Source: Pithys albifrons albifrons
Taxonomy: Eukaryota > Chordata > Aves > Passeriformes > Thamnophilidae
DNA: 64,000 nt
Assembly: GCF_047495875.1 (NCBI RefSeq)
Contig: NC_092465.1
Coordinates: forward strand, 7,117,160-7,181,159
Direction: 5' to 3'
The notes below the pieces were generated by a model. That model made no database searches. It was given only the letters and a program-made list of their open reading frames with translations, and was not told the origin of the DNA. The position numbers and the translations under genes were made by a program. Position 1 is the stretch's first letter; each line of letters starts with the position of its first letter. Below, piece by piece: positions 11,111 through 24,760 of the stretch.

Positions 11111-14100
11111 ACACCATGGCGATTACACGTCAGGGATATCTTTAAAATCTTCTCTGCATTATCAGTCTAACATCACTTCTGTACAACTCCTCTCATTAAT
11201 TTTTATGGGTACTTCTAAGTTGACTTGAACTTGTTTAGAAATGGCAGTTGGCTCATCTAATTTAATTGAATGTTATTAATGAAATTGCATTTGCCAACCA
11301 GCTTGGCACTAACACCCTTCGTGTGCAGTTGGAAACACTATTTAGTTACACAGCAGTAATTGTTAGCAGATGGAAGTTAGCAGGCTTGTATTAAAATTTT
11401 TGTGGTCTAATGCTGTGAAAGTAGAGCAAGCTTACAATAACCAATTGCAACTTGTTTGTTATGCACTACAGTTATCCAGATTAATTTATGGAGGTTTCTT
11501 ATTCTGTAAATTTGTAGTTGAATTCTGTATAATTTGCAATCTAGTTAGAAAAGATTTTTTTCTGACAAATGAGATTAGAAGAAGACACTGTGCAGTGTTG
11601 TGTTCAAGTGGTTATGCAGATAAATTGAGACAACACTCAAGAAGACAGGAAACACACTTTTGCACTTAAAGTGCTATGCCATTACTCATGAATGTTGTAT
11701 GGCTGTGGATTCCAAAAACCAGCATACAAAGGGGAAGAAAGGCTTGCTAAATATGATGACTGAATGCTGATTCAAACCTAACTGCATTTCTGTCTGCTGT
11801 TAATAACCTCGTCCCTGTTATTAGCATCTTTCTTTTCTTCTTTCCACTTTACTATTTCGGGTTAAGGAGGTAAATGGGAATTCTTTTGCCACAGTAAAAC
11901 TGATGTGGAGAATAAGAGAAGCAGATCAAGATTGCTGAAGTCATTGTGTATCTGCTGGCACAGGCAAAGATGCAAAATATTTGCTGTTAGGCTTGGATGG
12001 TTGGAGACTTTACAGAGATAACCCCAAACTCTCCAATTTATGTGAACCAAATCCAAACAGTGGCATTCCCTAAGGGGAATGTTTTCCTGTCTTCCTCAGA
12101 AGTGAACAGGGAATAGAAGGGAAGTTAAGGGAAAGTGATGATGCTTTGCTGTCTTCTCTTCCCCACACCCTTGGCATTCAGTGGTACATACTGCCACGAG
12201 GAGGTGTAATCCACAGCTTCCAGCTCACAGATTGCTGGCTGTGTTGGTTTAAGCCTGCTGGGAGTGATAAAAAGCCTTGTCTTTCAGAGTTGCTTTCAGA
12301 AATAATGTCAGCAAATTCTTACAGGAAGTAAATGTATCTTATGTCAACCTGTCCCTGGCTCAGCAAATGGCATTAGGTAAGTCAGCCAACTTTTGTGGAG
12401 CAGGTCTGTATTCAAGTTACTTCATGCCTGCATTTGTCTCAGGTAAATGAGCAGAACTTTTAGTATAGGTGTCTTTACATCATCAAAAGAAAAAAATCAT
12501 AGTCACAACAGATTCTGTTGTGAAGGATTGTGCAATATAACCTTCTTCTGTTATGACAGTGCTAAATATTACAGGAGAAATAAATGAAGATAATGCTGAA
12601 AAGTTCTGAATTTAACAAAAGTAGGTGAAGACTCTCCGGACAGGTCTCTGTGTATGATCCATTCAGGCAGAGTGAAACTGCAAACCTCTTATAGGAATCT
12701 GTTGCAGAGCAGGGAGCTGCAATAGAAAAGGGAAATCCCACTAATGCTCAGTTTTACTCCTTCTTTTTGGGAGAAGAACTTTTGTCCCATCTGTGTGAAC
12801 ACTTAGTGATCACCTCTCACTGCAGGATTGCAGAGAATCCATTCAGTGACTTTCTTCTCCTGTCACAGATTATAACCCAGATCTGTGTTCTGTGTTTGAG
12901 CCCAGGGGAAGGACTCTGGGGTCAGGAGAGTACTTTTTATGAGAGGTTATATTTAACAGGACTGAGGGCTGTGTTGCAAGTTGCTACAAAGGTGTTAAAC
13001 ATCCATCTTAAAATAGGTGTAGCAGAGTTTTGCCTACCTGAGACGAGCCCCTCTCCTCACTGTTCCTGGGAAGGATGTGAGCCCCTGTGTTGTCTAATCC
13101 TCTGGAGAGGGACAGCCTCTTACCTGAGAACTTGTCAGTAGGATTGTGGGGATTGTCCACAGTGTGCTTTGGTGTCACTTGTGTTGGGAGGTGAAATGAC
13201 CAGCTACTCCTCTGTGCATCCGCTGAGCCAGGCAGGGCAATGCCAGTGCCACTGCAGCCCTGGCATGGAGCGTGCTGGGAATGGGACACCTGGTGCCAAC
13301 CCCCAGATGGCCCTGAGGGCTGAGCAGGGGAAAATAGCACTGTGGTGCTGGAATAATTATAGCATCAGCTGTCTGAGCCAACAGACAGGTACCAACAGAT
13401 GAATAACAAAGGAAATACAGCTCTTGAATAAAAAATTGCATATATAGATATCACTTAACTATTTCATGCTTTAAATATTAAAATTGCTCTGTTGTAGTAA
13501 ATTTTATACTAAGAACTACTAGTAACATGCAGTTATGGATATAGCAATATTGTAATAGACTGGCTATTATTGTTTATGTAGAGGAAACCAAAGCCTTATA
13601 TGTATTTCACAGCAAAAGGAACACCATCTCAGGGTACAACCGGTCTGTATGTTTGAACAAAAGCCAGGGTTTTCTTTTTTACTGTGAAGTTCGGTTATGT
13701 GTTATGTGCTTTGTAAGTCTCATTGTGTCTGACCTACACAGAACTTTGTTATTCTCTGCGAAATATTCTCTGTTACTTTATGCTCTCTTCATTAAGCATT
13801 TGTTTGTGGGTTTTTTGTAAGACTGAGTTGTAAGCCTGCAGAGCAGGAGGAGAAACTCTTAATTCTGCACAGCCCCTAATCTGATGAAACTGAGCCTTAT
13901 TTAGGTTTTGGGAGACACTTGGACAGGCTACAAAGTGAGGCACCTGTTTTTTTTTTTAATATGTGCACTTAAAGTATTATTTCTTAGAGACTGAGGGAGG
14001 AAACAGGTGTTTCAGGGTCTGCTGTGCTACTGACCAGATTTACCAAACATATGTCCTGGTTCGGCAAAAAGAATGAAGTTCCCTTGATTATTTCTAATGG

Positions 14101-14211
14101 GAGATCATAGCAAAACACACAAACAAAGATAAGCAGATCTCTAGAGGACTCTATGATAAATCATCAAGAGCAGAAGTGGCAGGTCTTTCTTTCTGAAACC
14201 TCAGAGAGAAA

Positions 14212-14250
14212 GAAACATCATCTGGTATGCCCTGAAACATCATCTGGTAT
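14212..14250 (+). repeat. 17-bp tandem duplication
   Basis: gaaacatcatctggtat occurs perfectly at 14212-14228 and 14234-14250 (period 22 bp), about 200 bp upstream of a TMEM163 exon. Confidence 0.85.
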
Positions 14251-14452
14251 TCTCTGTCTTCTGATACATAATCCAGGTTTTAAGAACTGGAGAGGAACTG
14301 GACATTTCATTCTGTTCTTTAATTTAAATCTCTATCTTTAGCTCCTGAAGACTTTTTTATTATTAATAGTCTGTTACACTCAGCAGTGGGAGAGTTGGCA
14401 ACTTCAAATACCTTCTTAACATTTCTGTTTATTTTTGTCTATTTTTCCCCAG

Positions 14453-14549
14453 AGCTTGTGTTATTTTGGGTGTCATATTCCTCCTGTCATCTATATGTAT
14501 TGTGATCAAAGCCATCCACGATCTGGCGAAGAAGGTGCTTCCAGAAGTG
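14453..14549 (+). CDS. TMEM163: TMEM163 internal coding exon (third transmembrane segment)
   Basis: The exon is bounded by a pyrimidine-rich acceptor (tttttccccag) and a GTAAGG donor. It starts with one base that completes a split Ile codon (intron phase 2) and then encodes 32 residues, beginning ACVILGVIFLLSS and ending AKKVLPEV, with intron phase 0 at the 3' side. This matches vertebrate TMEM163 around residues 154-185. It holds a hydrophobic helix (third of six membrane segments) followed by the short charged loop AIHDLAKK. TMEM163 (SV31) is a dimeric zinc-binding, zinc-efflux protein related to cation diffusion facilitators, found in synaptic vesicles, lysosomes and plasma membrane. The preceding exons, which carry the cytosolic N-terminus and the zinc-binding aspartates of TM2, were not found in the 14.4 kb upstream and probably lie left of the window. 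The acceptor reads AGAG, so a second AG sits two bases downstream; using it would break the frame. Confidence 0.95.
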
Positions 14550-17500
14550 GTAAGGTGATTCATGTTCTTTCAAATGCTCTCTTTATTCCCTGCCCTGCCA
14601 GTGAGAGTGAGAAATGCCAGACCTCCTCTCCACAGCCCCACTGACCTCTGTGAAGCTCTAGCAGGTGTGTGTCCTGCCTGGCTGAACATATTGGTCCTAG
14701 GATTCAAGCAGTGCTTTTTCCTTATGAGATGGAGTCTAGTCTTTATGAGTTTTTACAGGCTTGACCCCAAATCTTTCTCAGTGGAACCACTAAAGCTTTT
14801 ACACAGGACTGTGGGAGTTCACTTGCAGAGAGGAGGCATCTCTGTGCTTTATAAATGTGGTAGAATTTTATGAGGAGAATGTTTCTGTGGTTTACTACTC
14901 CAATGACTTCAGTATTTCATTTTCAATGTGGAAAAAATGTACTTTTGGATTATATTTTTTTGTTTTCCAGCTCTTGCCTCCAATTCCAGAACCATGTATG
15001 AGTAGCAGGAATGAAACAGATGAGGGGAGCACGCTGGGTGAAGGAGCTGGTGTTTTGACTGGCTCACCATGGAGCACTACAAAGGGCTTTTCTCCTGCTC
15101 TCTGCTTTCCTTTGATTGTGAAAGCCAGTCCTTACCTGGCTTATAGAACAGCTCTCCCTCTGTCCTGTTTGCTTCCTTTCAGTACTGGGTATTAACTTCC
15201 CTGAGCTCTACCCATCCAAACCAGCTGCTCAATGGGAAAGCCACCTGGCAATGGTTCCAACTCCTACAGGATTCTTGCTTGTATGCTTAAAAAAAGTGAG
15301 GCTTCAGTTCAGTTACGGTAGATACCCTTATGGTAGATCCCCTTTTGTATTCAGCCTTCCTGAAGTTTGGCCCAGTTGTGTGTGCAGTGTTTTTGTATTT
15401 GGGGTTCAGCCTGCCAAGTGCCATTCTCAACACAGCACGAGGCAGAAACCTGAACTCCTTCCTTTCAACCCAGAGGTGGAGGCAGAGCTGGAAAAATAAA
15501 AAAGCCAAAATGGAATTCCATCTTGTTACCACTGTTAGCAGTGCAGATGACCTAATGGATCCTGTACTCTCCTGGAAACTTCCAAGAAGCTTGGCAAGTA
15601 CAGAAAATTATTTTCAGTAGTTTAGTGAAATTTGGGCAAAATCTGTTACACATTACTGAACTGGAGCCACGTGCATCGATTGACTGCAGCTAATTCATGT
15701 TCTCTTTGCATTTGGCTCTCCCTCTTTTCCAGTTTTCATAATTTACTGCCTTCTCAGCTTTGCCAGGACAGCAGCACATGTAGTTCACAAGCCTGTTTCT
15801 GTCAAAATGATCTGGGTTAGCTTAAACACTTTTAGTAAGCAGATCTTAAACTCAACCAAAACATTTTGACAGAACTGGGTTAGGGAATGTGTCTGGGTGC
15901 AATTGTGCCAGTGAGGCTGAAGGAGAGGCAGGTGAGGTGAGGGCAGACCCTCCTGTGATGACCAGCTAAAGGGCAACTTCCTGTCTGTAGCCAAACAGTG
16001 CATCTGGCTACAGTTTGAATACTGTTAAGTGAGGATATGTAATATATAGTCCTGACTCCGTGAAGCAGAAGGGAAAAGGGAGGCTGGAATGATCACTGAA
16101 ACACCCATTTGGTGAATTTACGGTAGCATAGATCAGATTAATTTGGAATTCTCAGTCTAATTCATTGTGGGCAAATGCCCTAAGAATTCCAACAGTAGGA
16201 ACAAAAGTTTAAAAGTTGTGTCATCTATATCTCACTTTTCCATCATTACAGATGTTGCCTACAGGTGAGGAGGGCTCCATTAAATGCAGTTACAGTAGGG
16301 AAAAAACTATCAGAGCTATGGAAAGATACCCCAAAGTGAACATCTCATTACATTTTCAGTGTCCTGTAAGAAGAATTTGTACAGATGCCTTTTGTCACAG
16401 ATTGCCTTGGGTTCAGTTTGGTGAGCTAAATCCATCGGTAAAAGTTAGGGAGGATACTGCTTCCATTTGAAACAGTATCAGGAAACTGGTGGAGAATTCT
16501 GTTCTGTGACTGCTCTTGCTCATTTAGGCACTCCAGTATAATCAACAGTGTGAAAGATATATCTGGCAAGGCAGACACTGTGGATGACTAGAGCAGGGTA
16601 AAAGCCACATAAAGGGTTTTCCTATGTTGCAATTCTGCCTGGAAAGTAGGTTGGAGCATAGGATGAAAAGAGATGGTACTATTGTGCAATGTCTCTTAAA
16701 TTACATGGCAAATATTTTAAATTCAAAGTCTTTCAGTACATCTCACCACGGGAAACTGTTTCAGTAGGGGTTGTGTGACAGGTGAAATATTACTGTGTAA
16801 ACTAAGAATAGCACTGAAAAATGGGAAAACTGAGAGAACAGCATCACTGCAAGTCATGCCCAGTGGGGCAGAAGGCCTAAGGGTTGCTAACATTAAAATC
16901 AGTTGGGGGAAATGGATATTGTTTCATAGAAACCTTTCCCGTGACTGTGCCTAAATTGTGTCCTGTTTTCTGGTTGCACTGTGGTTCCTTCTCTGCTCTG
17001 TGTCTCAGCTGAAATGGTCATTCTGCCCAGTTGTTTGGAGTGTATTCTCAGTTTATCTGCAGCTGCCCAGGCAGTACCATGAGCATCTGAGCAGAGTGCA
17101 GATCTGCTCAAAATAAAGCAGTAAGAGGGAAACCTTTCTGCCTCTGCTCCTTTATCTAAGGTGTTGTCTTCTACTTCATGGACCACTGATGAGCTAATTG
17201 CTAATGATATTAATTTCTGTCATATCTTACCACGCAATTTGGCTTTAATGTATGGACATATATGGATAAATAATAGAATAGTTTTTTTCTGCTAATAGCT
17301 TTTTTTGTATGGCAGTGAAGTAACCAGTTCTGCATCCAAACAGTGACCTGAGATATTTTCTGATGGTGATTTCTGTGTTACTGGGATTTCATATTAATAT
17401 GCTATTCTGAGACCAGGGAAGAATCCTGGTGGTGTGAGCAAGAACAGGACAAGACCAAGGAAAGGTAGTGTGACTCCACTGGTGTCCCAAAGTGGTATAA

Positions 17501-20274
17501 AACTAGGGGAAGAGCTCTGCACTAGATTAAGAGGATGTCTACTTCAACACAGGCTTCCCATGTGAGTCATAGTCGCATGATTTTTTGGTGCAGTTTCCAT
17601 CTTTATTGCACTCCGTGAAGCAAAGGTCACTGAAGATGTGGGTACTTCTTAAAGCATCTTGTGAAAGTTTAGCTGTGTGACTTCAACCTTTAGGGAGATA
17701 ACGTGGCTAAAACCCAACTGGAAAATGGTGTTCAGATGCTGCAGACAAAGCTTGTACTGTCAGCCTTGCAGATGGAGCTGCTTTGGAATGCATTGCTCTG
17801 GGGGAGTCCAGAGTAACCTAATGATAACAATGCAGAGCAACAGGAGTGGCTGCATCATTCCCAGAACTATAAAGACCCTTTGTGCATCTTAATTTGTGGT
17901 AAGCTTCAGCAACTTTGCCATAATTTCTCTGAGTTCATTTTAATTTTACATTAGTTTTGGAGAAAATAGTATGATATGGACAAGTTTAAGCAATTAAACA
18001 GACTGAGCAATTAAGTATCTGCTTACTAATTGGAAGGAACCAGGATTAAAATCCTAAAAGTTTTGTCAGTCACTTCTGAGTAATTAGAGGAAGTTCATTG
18101 TATTTCTTGTGTCTGAGATATTCAGGGTTTGCATCTGTCAGTCCTTAATATGCATGTAGTAAAAAGGATACTTGGAAAGAATTTAGGAATTCTTTAATGT
18201 AGAGATTTTGTTGTCCTTGGAGTGGATCTTGGAAGATTTGCTTTCATGAAAATAGTAGCAATAAGAATGTAAAAAATCACGAGTAAGAAATAATTTGAAA
18301 TACTTTTCCTTAGGTTTTGGACAGACACTCTTTTACTTATGTAGACACTTAGAAAAAGGAGTTTTCAGTATTGTTGTCATTTCACATGATGATTTCAGCT
18401 GCAGGTCTGGTGATCCTCAGCAGGATTCAGAGAACCAAGAAGAGAATGACAGGTTTGCTACACATTAATGGCATTTCCAGCTTGACTATCTCATCCTGGA
18501 AGGGGCTTGAATATCCACAGATTGTTGTTACACTGCAGAGAGATACTACTTAATTTCCAGGACAGGAGCTCAGGTTTAGCTCAGTCAGGCATTTTCCAGT
18601 CACATATTTGAATTCTTTTTTATCCCATGCTGAATGTAATTTTGCTGAACCCTGTGAATGGCAATACTCCTGATCTGCACTGGCAGAGGAGAGAGGACAG
18701 TTAGAGCTCCTGACTTTCTTCATTTCTCAGTGCTGCTTCTGCCTTTCATGTCTGCTCTTTGTTTGTTTTACCTCTTTCTGTGTGTTACGTGAAAATAAAC
18801 CATAGGAAGTGTTATGTCACAACACAAGCTTTCAGAGCAGGCAATGATTTTTGTAATTCATTTGAACACTTGAAAACCTTGGGAAACACAGAAATGGTAT
18901 ATTTCTACTTTTGGTTCCCTTGTTTGGTATGGTAGGTCCTGCAGTTAACTTTGACATAGCCCATAAGGCAGGATATGAATGACTAGGCAGATTATTTGGT
19001 TTAAAAGAACTTGGGAAAGTTTAATGATAAGTGTTTGACTCCTGGGATTGTGTGTGGTTTCTGCAGCAGCTACTGTGGCCTTACTGTGTCAGGCACATCT
19101 CTGGTCTTCTCTGACTTTCTTCATACCTCTCTTTTCAGTTTTATCTCCATTTCACATGAGGAAGCCTGAAGAGTCCCCAGAATTCAAAGTGTAGGGGTCA
19201 GCAGGGATTTATGCAGTATGTTCATTTTTGCAAATTACTGTTGAGCAATGAATTGATATTTTTAGAGATCTTTAACAGTAGATTCCTTCTCCTGCAGTTA
19301 CCAGCAAGTTTAGAAATTGCCATTATTAGGTAAACTTAGGGTTTTCCTTGTGCACAGAACTTTATATTATGATTAAAAAAAAGCCTGCCCTGAAAACTGA
19401 CATTCTGTGTCAGGAGAGTTGGCCAGCGAATTAATTACACACATAGTGTATAATTCTGTATTTGTACTAATTATATATTTCTTATTGTCATGGGAAAAAG
19501 TTCATTTTCAAGTAATTGAGATATATATTAATCCTCAGGGTTTAAAATACACCTCCTGTGCTGGTGTTTTCACTGTTTGTGATGCAGAGCATTTTTTCTC
19601 CAACAATGATCCATAGAGTCGTGAATGGTTTTAGATGAATTAATTTGCAGTGTTGATGAGAAGGTCTATGTAGGAGAAATATTGCAACTAAGGGGATCTA
19701 TTTGTCCAGAAAGTCTGGAAACTGCCAATATTGAATATAGTCAGTGAGAAGTAGAATTGAAGATTCAACAGTTTTGAAGATTTGGACATTACTTGGTGTG
19801 AGAATCAAAAATGTATTATGAGTCCCTGATTTTTGGACAGAGAAGTTAATGATGAGAATAAAGTTTTCATGTCACTTCCAGAAGGGATTTGGCTGTCACA
19901 TAACCTCACCTTGAATTTGTAGATATGTTTCATTTTCCTTTGATGGCAATTTGTGTGTGGGTGTGTTTATAGAGGCAGTTTCTGCCCCACATCAACAGGT
20001 ACATGCAAGACATTTTATCAGGCTCTGACCTCCCTCCTCACTTACCTAAAAATGCTTTGAATTAAAGCTTCCTGGTTTTGTGAATTTAGAGTGATGGCAT
20101 TTTCCTCTTGTCTTGGAGCATGTTTCCCTCCTATTCCTATCACATCACTGGGATGCTGAGGCATTTGGGTAAGATTTCCTGTAAAAGGTCAGTGTACATG
20201 TGCTGTACAGAGCCCATGCAGTGCCCCCAAGCCATTCCCAGGATTTTTAAGTGATGGTGTTTCAGACTTTATAT

Positions 20275-20300
20275 GCACATGCTGTACACTGTGCATGTGC
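20275..20300. repeat. Perfect 8-bp inverted repeat (GCACATGC / GCATGTGC)
   Basis: The arms 20275-20282 and 20293-20300 flank a 10-base loop tgtacactgt. The region is largely alternating purine-pyrimidine and contains TGTACA. A related catgtgctgtaca string occurs about 80 bp upstream. Confidence 0.6.
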
Positions 20301-23300
20301 TTGCACTGAGGAGTAGCTGTGAACATGCTATTGTACACCTGGAAAACTAAAAGAAAAATGTGGGAAGATCACAAAATCCAAAGAAAATTACAGGAGGGAA
20401 AGGTGTGCCATTAATGTGTGGAAACCTTACAGTTCCAAATTCAACTCCTTTCTGTGTTCTGTTCTATTTTATATAGCTGGGAATCTTTATTTTTTAGGGG
20501 TCTGCTTCAGTGTACTGAAGTAATTTGTTTCATATAATTGATTTCCATGGAAATATTTTTCACTGATCAGATCTTTGTCCTCCCCCCACCTTTAACTTTG
20601 TTCCTCTTACACTTGCTGGAATTAAGTGTTAAAATAAGTAGGCCAGCTGCTCTTCTTTCTGGTGTGTTTGGACTTAAAATGTCTCATAATTTTAGCTGTT
20701 GTTCAATCCACCTAACATGCAAAGATAATCAGTATTTGACATTGGAATAGAAACCCTTCCTTCTGTTTACCCTTCCAGTTAATTCTAAATCAATGTTTCT
20801 GAGATCATGAAATTTAAATTTTTTTTCCTACAGTGTTGAGTGTTGAACCTAAAATAGAACCACTTCTTATTGACTCAAATAATTTACTCAGTTTTGCTTT
20901 ATTCTGCATTCAGAATATTTCCCCCATTGTTGCTTACAGCATTTTTTCTCTAACCTATGTTATCTGTAATAAGATAATTCCCACTAGGAAAAGGAATTAC
21001 CATTCCTTTATTGATGTTTCTGAGAGCTACATCCACAGCCAATGCTGCCCCTGAGGATTTGCTTTGCACACATTTCACTACAAATAAGGAGGCATAGTGA
21101 CATTGCACACTGCTGCTGATCTCACACTTGGATTTCTCTGTAAATTTTAGTGATTTTTCGACATTTTGTTAATACATTGAGAAAGGAGTCTAAAACTCAA
21201 ATTGGGCATAGATTTTGAGCATTGTTTTGTGTTTGCATTTGCTACTCCTTTATCATTTGCCTCTTTACCTTTATCATGTCAATTACTAGATATTCTTGGA
21301 TGGTAAAAATAAAATGGAAGTGTGAATGATGTGTTTTATTTTGGCTATTGCCACAAAGAATTTGCAGACCTTTTTCTGTTCTTAAGGAAGGCTCAAAAAG
21401 CCCAACCCAGCCACACTGAGAATGGCTGTTTTACTTTCACCTGGGGTTGTAAATCAATATCCATTTACTATTCAGTTACTGCTTGCATTTCCCTGGGTAA
21501 TAGTATAACACATGTAATGTCAATGCAGCTTGGCATTTGTCCTCATTAGTATGGCAAAGGACACTTTTTTGCAAGAGTAAGCAAGCATCATGCCATATTT
21601 GTGACATTTCCTGCAGAACAAAGAAGCAAAAATGTAATCAGTTTGTGTACAAAAGACACGCAGCCCATTGGACTTGGTGCCTCCAAAGCTTTTATAAATG
21701 AAATCAGTTGAAAAATTAGGCCATATGTTGTTCTGTCATATATTACTGATGACAGCTGAAATGGGAAGGTAGGGGTGGCACAGTGTAGCTTTGTGAGTTC
21801 TAATTTATTTACTAATCTAATAATTTAAAATAAATATATCATCAATGTACAAATTTATTTATGTCAACAGTTGAATTATAAGTCAATGGCAATATAACAT
21901 ATTTGTGACTACATACATATATATCCTTATACATGCTTCCCTATGAATTTCTAATCCCTTATATATAATTTATTGCTTGCCATTTCAAATTGAAGGACCA
22001 TATGTATTAATAATACAGTAGAATCCTGCTTTATAACTGTTACCTGCTATGTATGGTTTGGAGCTGGGCCTAAAATAGATGTGCTTCTTTCAGGTTGTGG
22101 AGAATGCTGTGGATGCTTGAACTAGTGAGTGAATCAGGGTTAGGGAAAACGTAACAACTTCCCTCTTTGTTCAGGTGAATTTTGGAAAGCCTTGTTTTCA
22201 GATTTTATCACACGGTGATAAGAAAGAAGTGTTGGTGACTGCTTAGCACTTGGGAGGTGATGTGGAAGGTACTGCTGGTCTCAGCTCCCTCCTCATCAGA
22301 AAACTGTCAGTCTCACTAGGGAGACTCTTCCAAGTGAACAAATACCATTTTAAATTATGTTTTAGAACCATTTGCTGCTAAAGCAATGCAGAGGAATTCT
22401 AGAAGCATGAGTGATGTTGAAGTTTCAAGCAGACCCTTTTTCAGGAGCCCTGAGGTCACCTCTGAGGGCTCTCTGGGGCTCACAGCCCCCCTGCTCCTGC
22501 CTCAGTGCCACCCCATGGCACTCAGCACACCCTGCCTCTGTTATCTGTTTCTTGAGAAAGCATTCTGGGCAGTGGAATTGCTTTGTCACACCAAAGAAAC
22601 AAGTTTAAACATTCATAAGATTTCTTTTTTTTGTGTGCTAATAATAGATCTTTGTATCTCCATGTGAAGAGACTGTCTTCTGCTTGAGTCAGAACCCGGG
22701 CTGTTGGTTTGTTTTCTGACAGTGAAGTGCAATTAAAACTCTTACCCCTTTTGAAGTTCTGTAGCAAGAGAGACCCTCTGGCTTCCCAGAAGCTCCCTTT
22801 AGACTGATTGCATAAACTATTGATTACTTGGGGGAAAGTGTGATGGAGATTTGGACCTTGTTAAAAAAAAACCACTAAAAATGTGTTTGTATTAGAAACA
22901 TCTCTGTTACTGTCTGTATAGCAACAGAAAGCTTCATGAGAAGAGGAGGGAAGCCAATTCTCTTTGACTAAGATATTCTGCAGACGGGTTTTAGTGATCC
23001 TACATCCAGTGTGCCCTGATGATACGACAGCTGCTGAGGGACCTGGAGGACAGGGAGGCAGTGGGAAGCACGTGAAGGTAGGGATGGGTAGCAGGGTGGG
23101 AGCAGAACCTGATGAAAACTGGGGAGCACGGTGACCAGTCACCTAGACTGAGGAAGGGTCATTGCTGGGATCAGTGAGACAGATGGTGAGTTGCAGAGAT
23201 GGGCAAAATTAATATTTAACAACACAAACTGCTCAGTTTGGGCCAGCCATGACTTTGCTCCTGCCAACAGCATCTGTAGCATTCCAGAAACATGTCCCTG

Positions 23301-24419
23301 CTTCCTCAGCCAAGATGAGTGAGGCTCAGCAGAGGAGAGATAACACACTGTGAGACACCAGGTTCTCTGGGGAGGGAAAAAAATGGTATGAAAAAGGTGG
23401 TACTCCTGCAGGAGTAGGAAGGAACCAAACCTTTGGCTGGTTCACAAAGGAAGCTACAGAGAGGGCAGAGGAGTGGAAGGAAACCTGCAGCTGCTGGAGG
23501 CGGGAGAAGTAGCTTGTTTTGGGATTGCACTAGGATGGACTACCAAGCAAGGACAGAGAGGAGAGTCATAGATTTTAATAATATTTTGTGTGTTGTGTCC
23601 ATTGGGGAAGAACACTGAACATACTGATGAGTATTTTTGGCTCAACACTGTACGATGCAGGTGAAATGAGAACATTTTTAAATCCCAGAAGTGGAAGGAC
23701 TGTAACTAAATGAGAGTGGGAAGAGAGGAGTTGATAGAAATAATATATGAAGTCTGGGCAAAGCTTTAGGATCAGAATCAGCAATATGCATTCTAGGAAA
23801 AGATTACGGACACAGATCAGCTGAAAGTTAGTTACCAGACTGGGAATTGGATTAAAATATCCCCATCTAATAAACTAAGCACTGAAGAATCCCCCATGAC
23901 TTTTTTTTTCCCCAGTTTCTACAATAGATTCAGAAAAAGATCAAAGTCACAACATCATAGTCAACGATTTTTTTCCTTAAGCCATAAGATTACTGCTGCT
24001 TTTGGTGAAATCCTTGAAAGCAGAGACAGAACTGTTATCACATTTTTGAAACCTCCTCTTCTCAGCTGCACTGATGGAGACAATGTGTTTGGATGAATTG
24101 GAGGAAAGCTGCCTGCTGATTTCTATTATTCCTTTCCTAGGAATGATAAAAGAGAATTGTAGAAAAGCTTTCTTTTGGGAAACAAAGCATAAAACCAGAG
24201 AATAAAATAAATCTGAAGTGGGGACATTGTAGCTATTAGAGTGCTGTGTAATGATAAGGCAATCCAGGAGGGGCACCTTGTTTTATGTACAGTGCTGGAT
24301 TAAATATGAAGCCACCTAATCAAATATATGTGTCCTTTAATTAAGATCTCATGTACAGTGTAGTAATAATGAGAAAGTATGATGAAAAGAAATGGAACAG
24401 GAAAGAGCTTTATTTACTG

Positions 24420-24760
24420 CACTGAGAAGCCTTTATCATGTGGAAATGATCAGAATTTAAATTTTTATCATCTGTCACAATTTGCTGCTGCTTTAATTAA
24501 AATAGCACCAAGGACACGCACGGTGAGCCTGGCTAGATGTGCCTCATGCTCCTAATGACTGTCAGATGGGACGGCGAGGGCTGCAGAGAGGGCAGGGCTG
24601 CGGGAAGATCCGGAGGGAGATGGTGCCAGATGGCCGGGCTTATTTTATTAATTTAGATCTCCATTATGGCTTTTCTTTCCTTCATTTCTCCAAAGGATGA
24701 GTTAGTTTAATGGGACTCATTTCACAGCCGCGGTGTGGCGTGTTTAACCCTTCAGCACCC
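24420..24760. promoter_or_regulatory. Candidate intronic regulatory element (conserved-looking, E-boxes and homeodomain core)
   Basis: In an otherwise AT-rich intron this block combines a palindromic TTAATTAA at 24493-24500, two CAGATGG E-boxes at 24563-24569 and 24627-24633, a second ATTAATTTA motif near 24648, and an abrupt rise in GC and CpG content. That mix is typical of deeply conserved developmental enhancers, but only composition and motifs were seen. No alignment was available, so this is inference. Confidence 0.25.

Larger units (their letters stand above)
1..14452 (+). other. TMEM163: TMEM163 intron, 3' portion (start lies left of window)
   Basis: No TMEM163 exon was recognised before 14453, so this stretch is taken as the 3' part of a very large intron. 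It contains CR1 relics at 1-850, about 1355-1430, 7737-7945 and 8268-8462, a possible CR1 ORF1 relic near 10880-11110, a G/T-rich low-complexity tract at 2248-2335, a diverged 42-bp direct repeat (2171-2212 and 2932-2973) and a 17-bp tandem duplication at 14212-14250. Open frames outside the CR1 pieces are short and match nothing I recognise. The remainder shows no gene-like structure. Confidence 0.75.

Noticed and set aside
1..14452. Search for an additional upstream TMEM163 exon (segment ending in ...HREYI)
   Set aside because: No sequence encoding the expected residues next to a phase 2 donor was seen, so the exon is taken to lie left of the window. A very diverged short exon cannot be fully excluded by eye.
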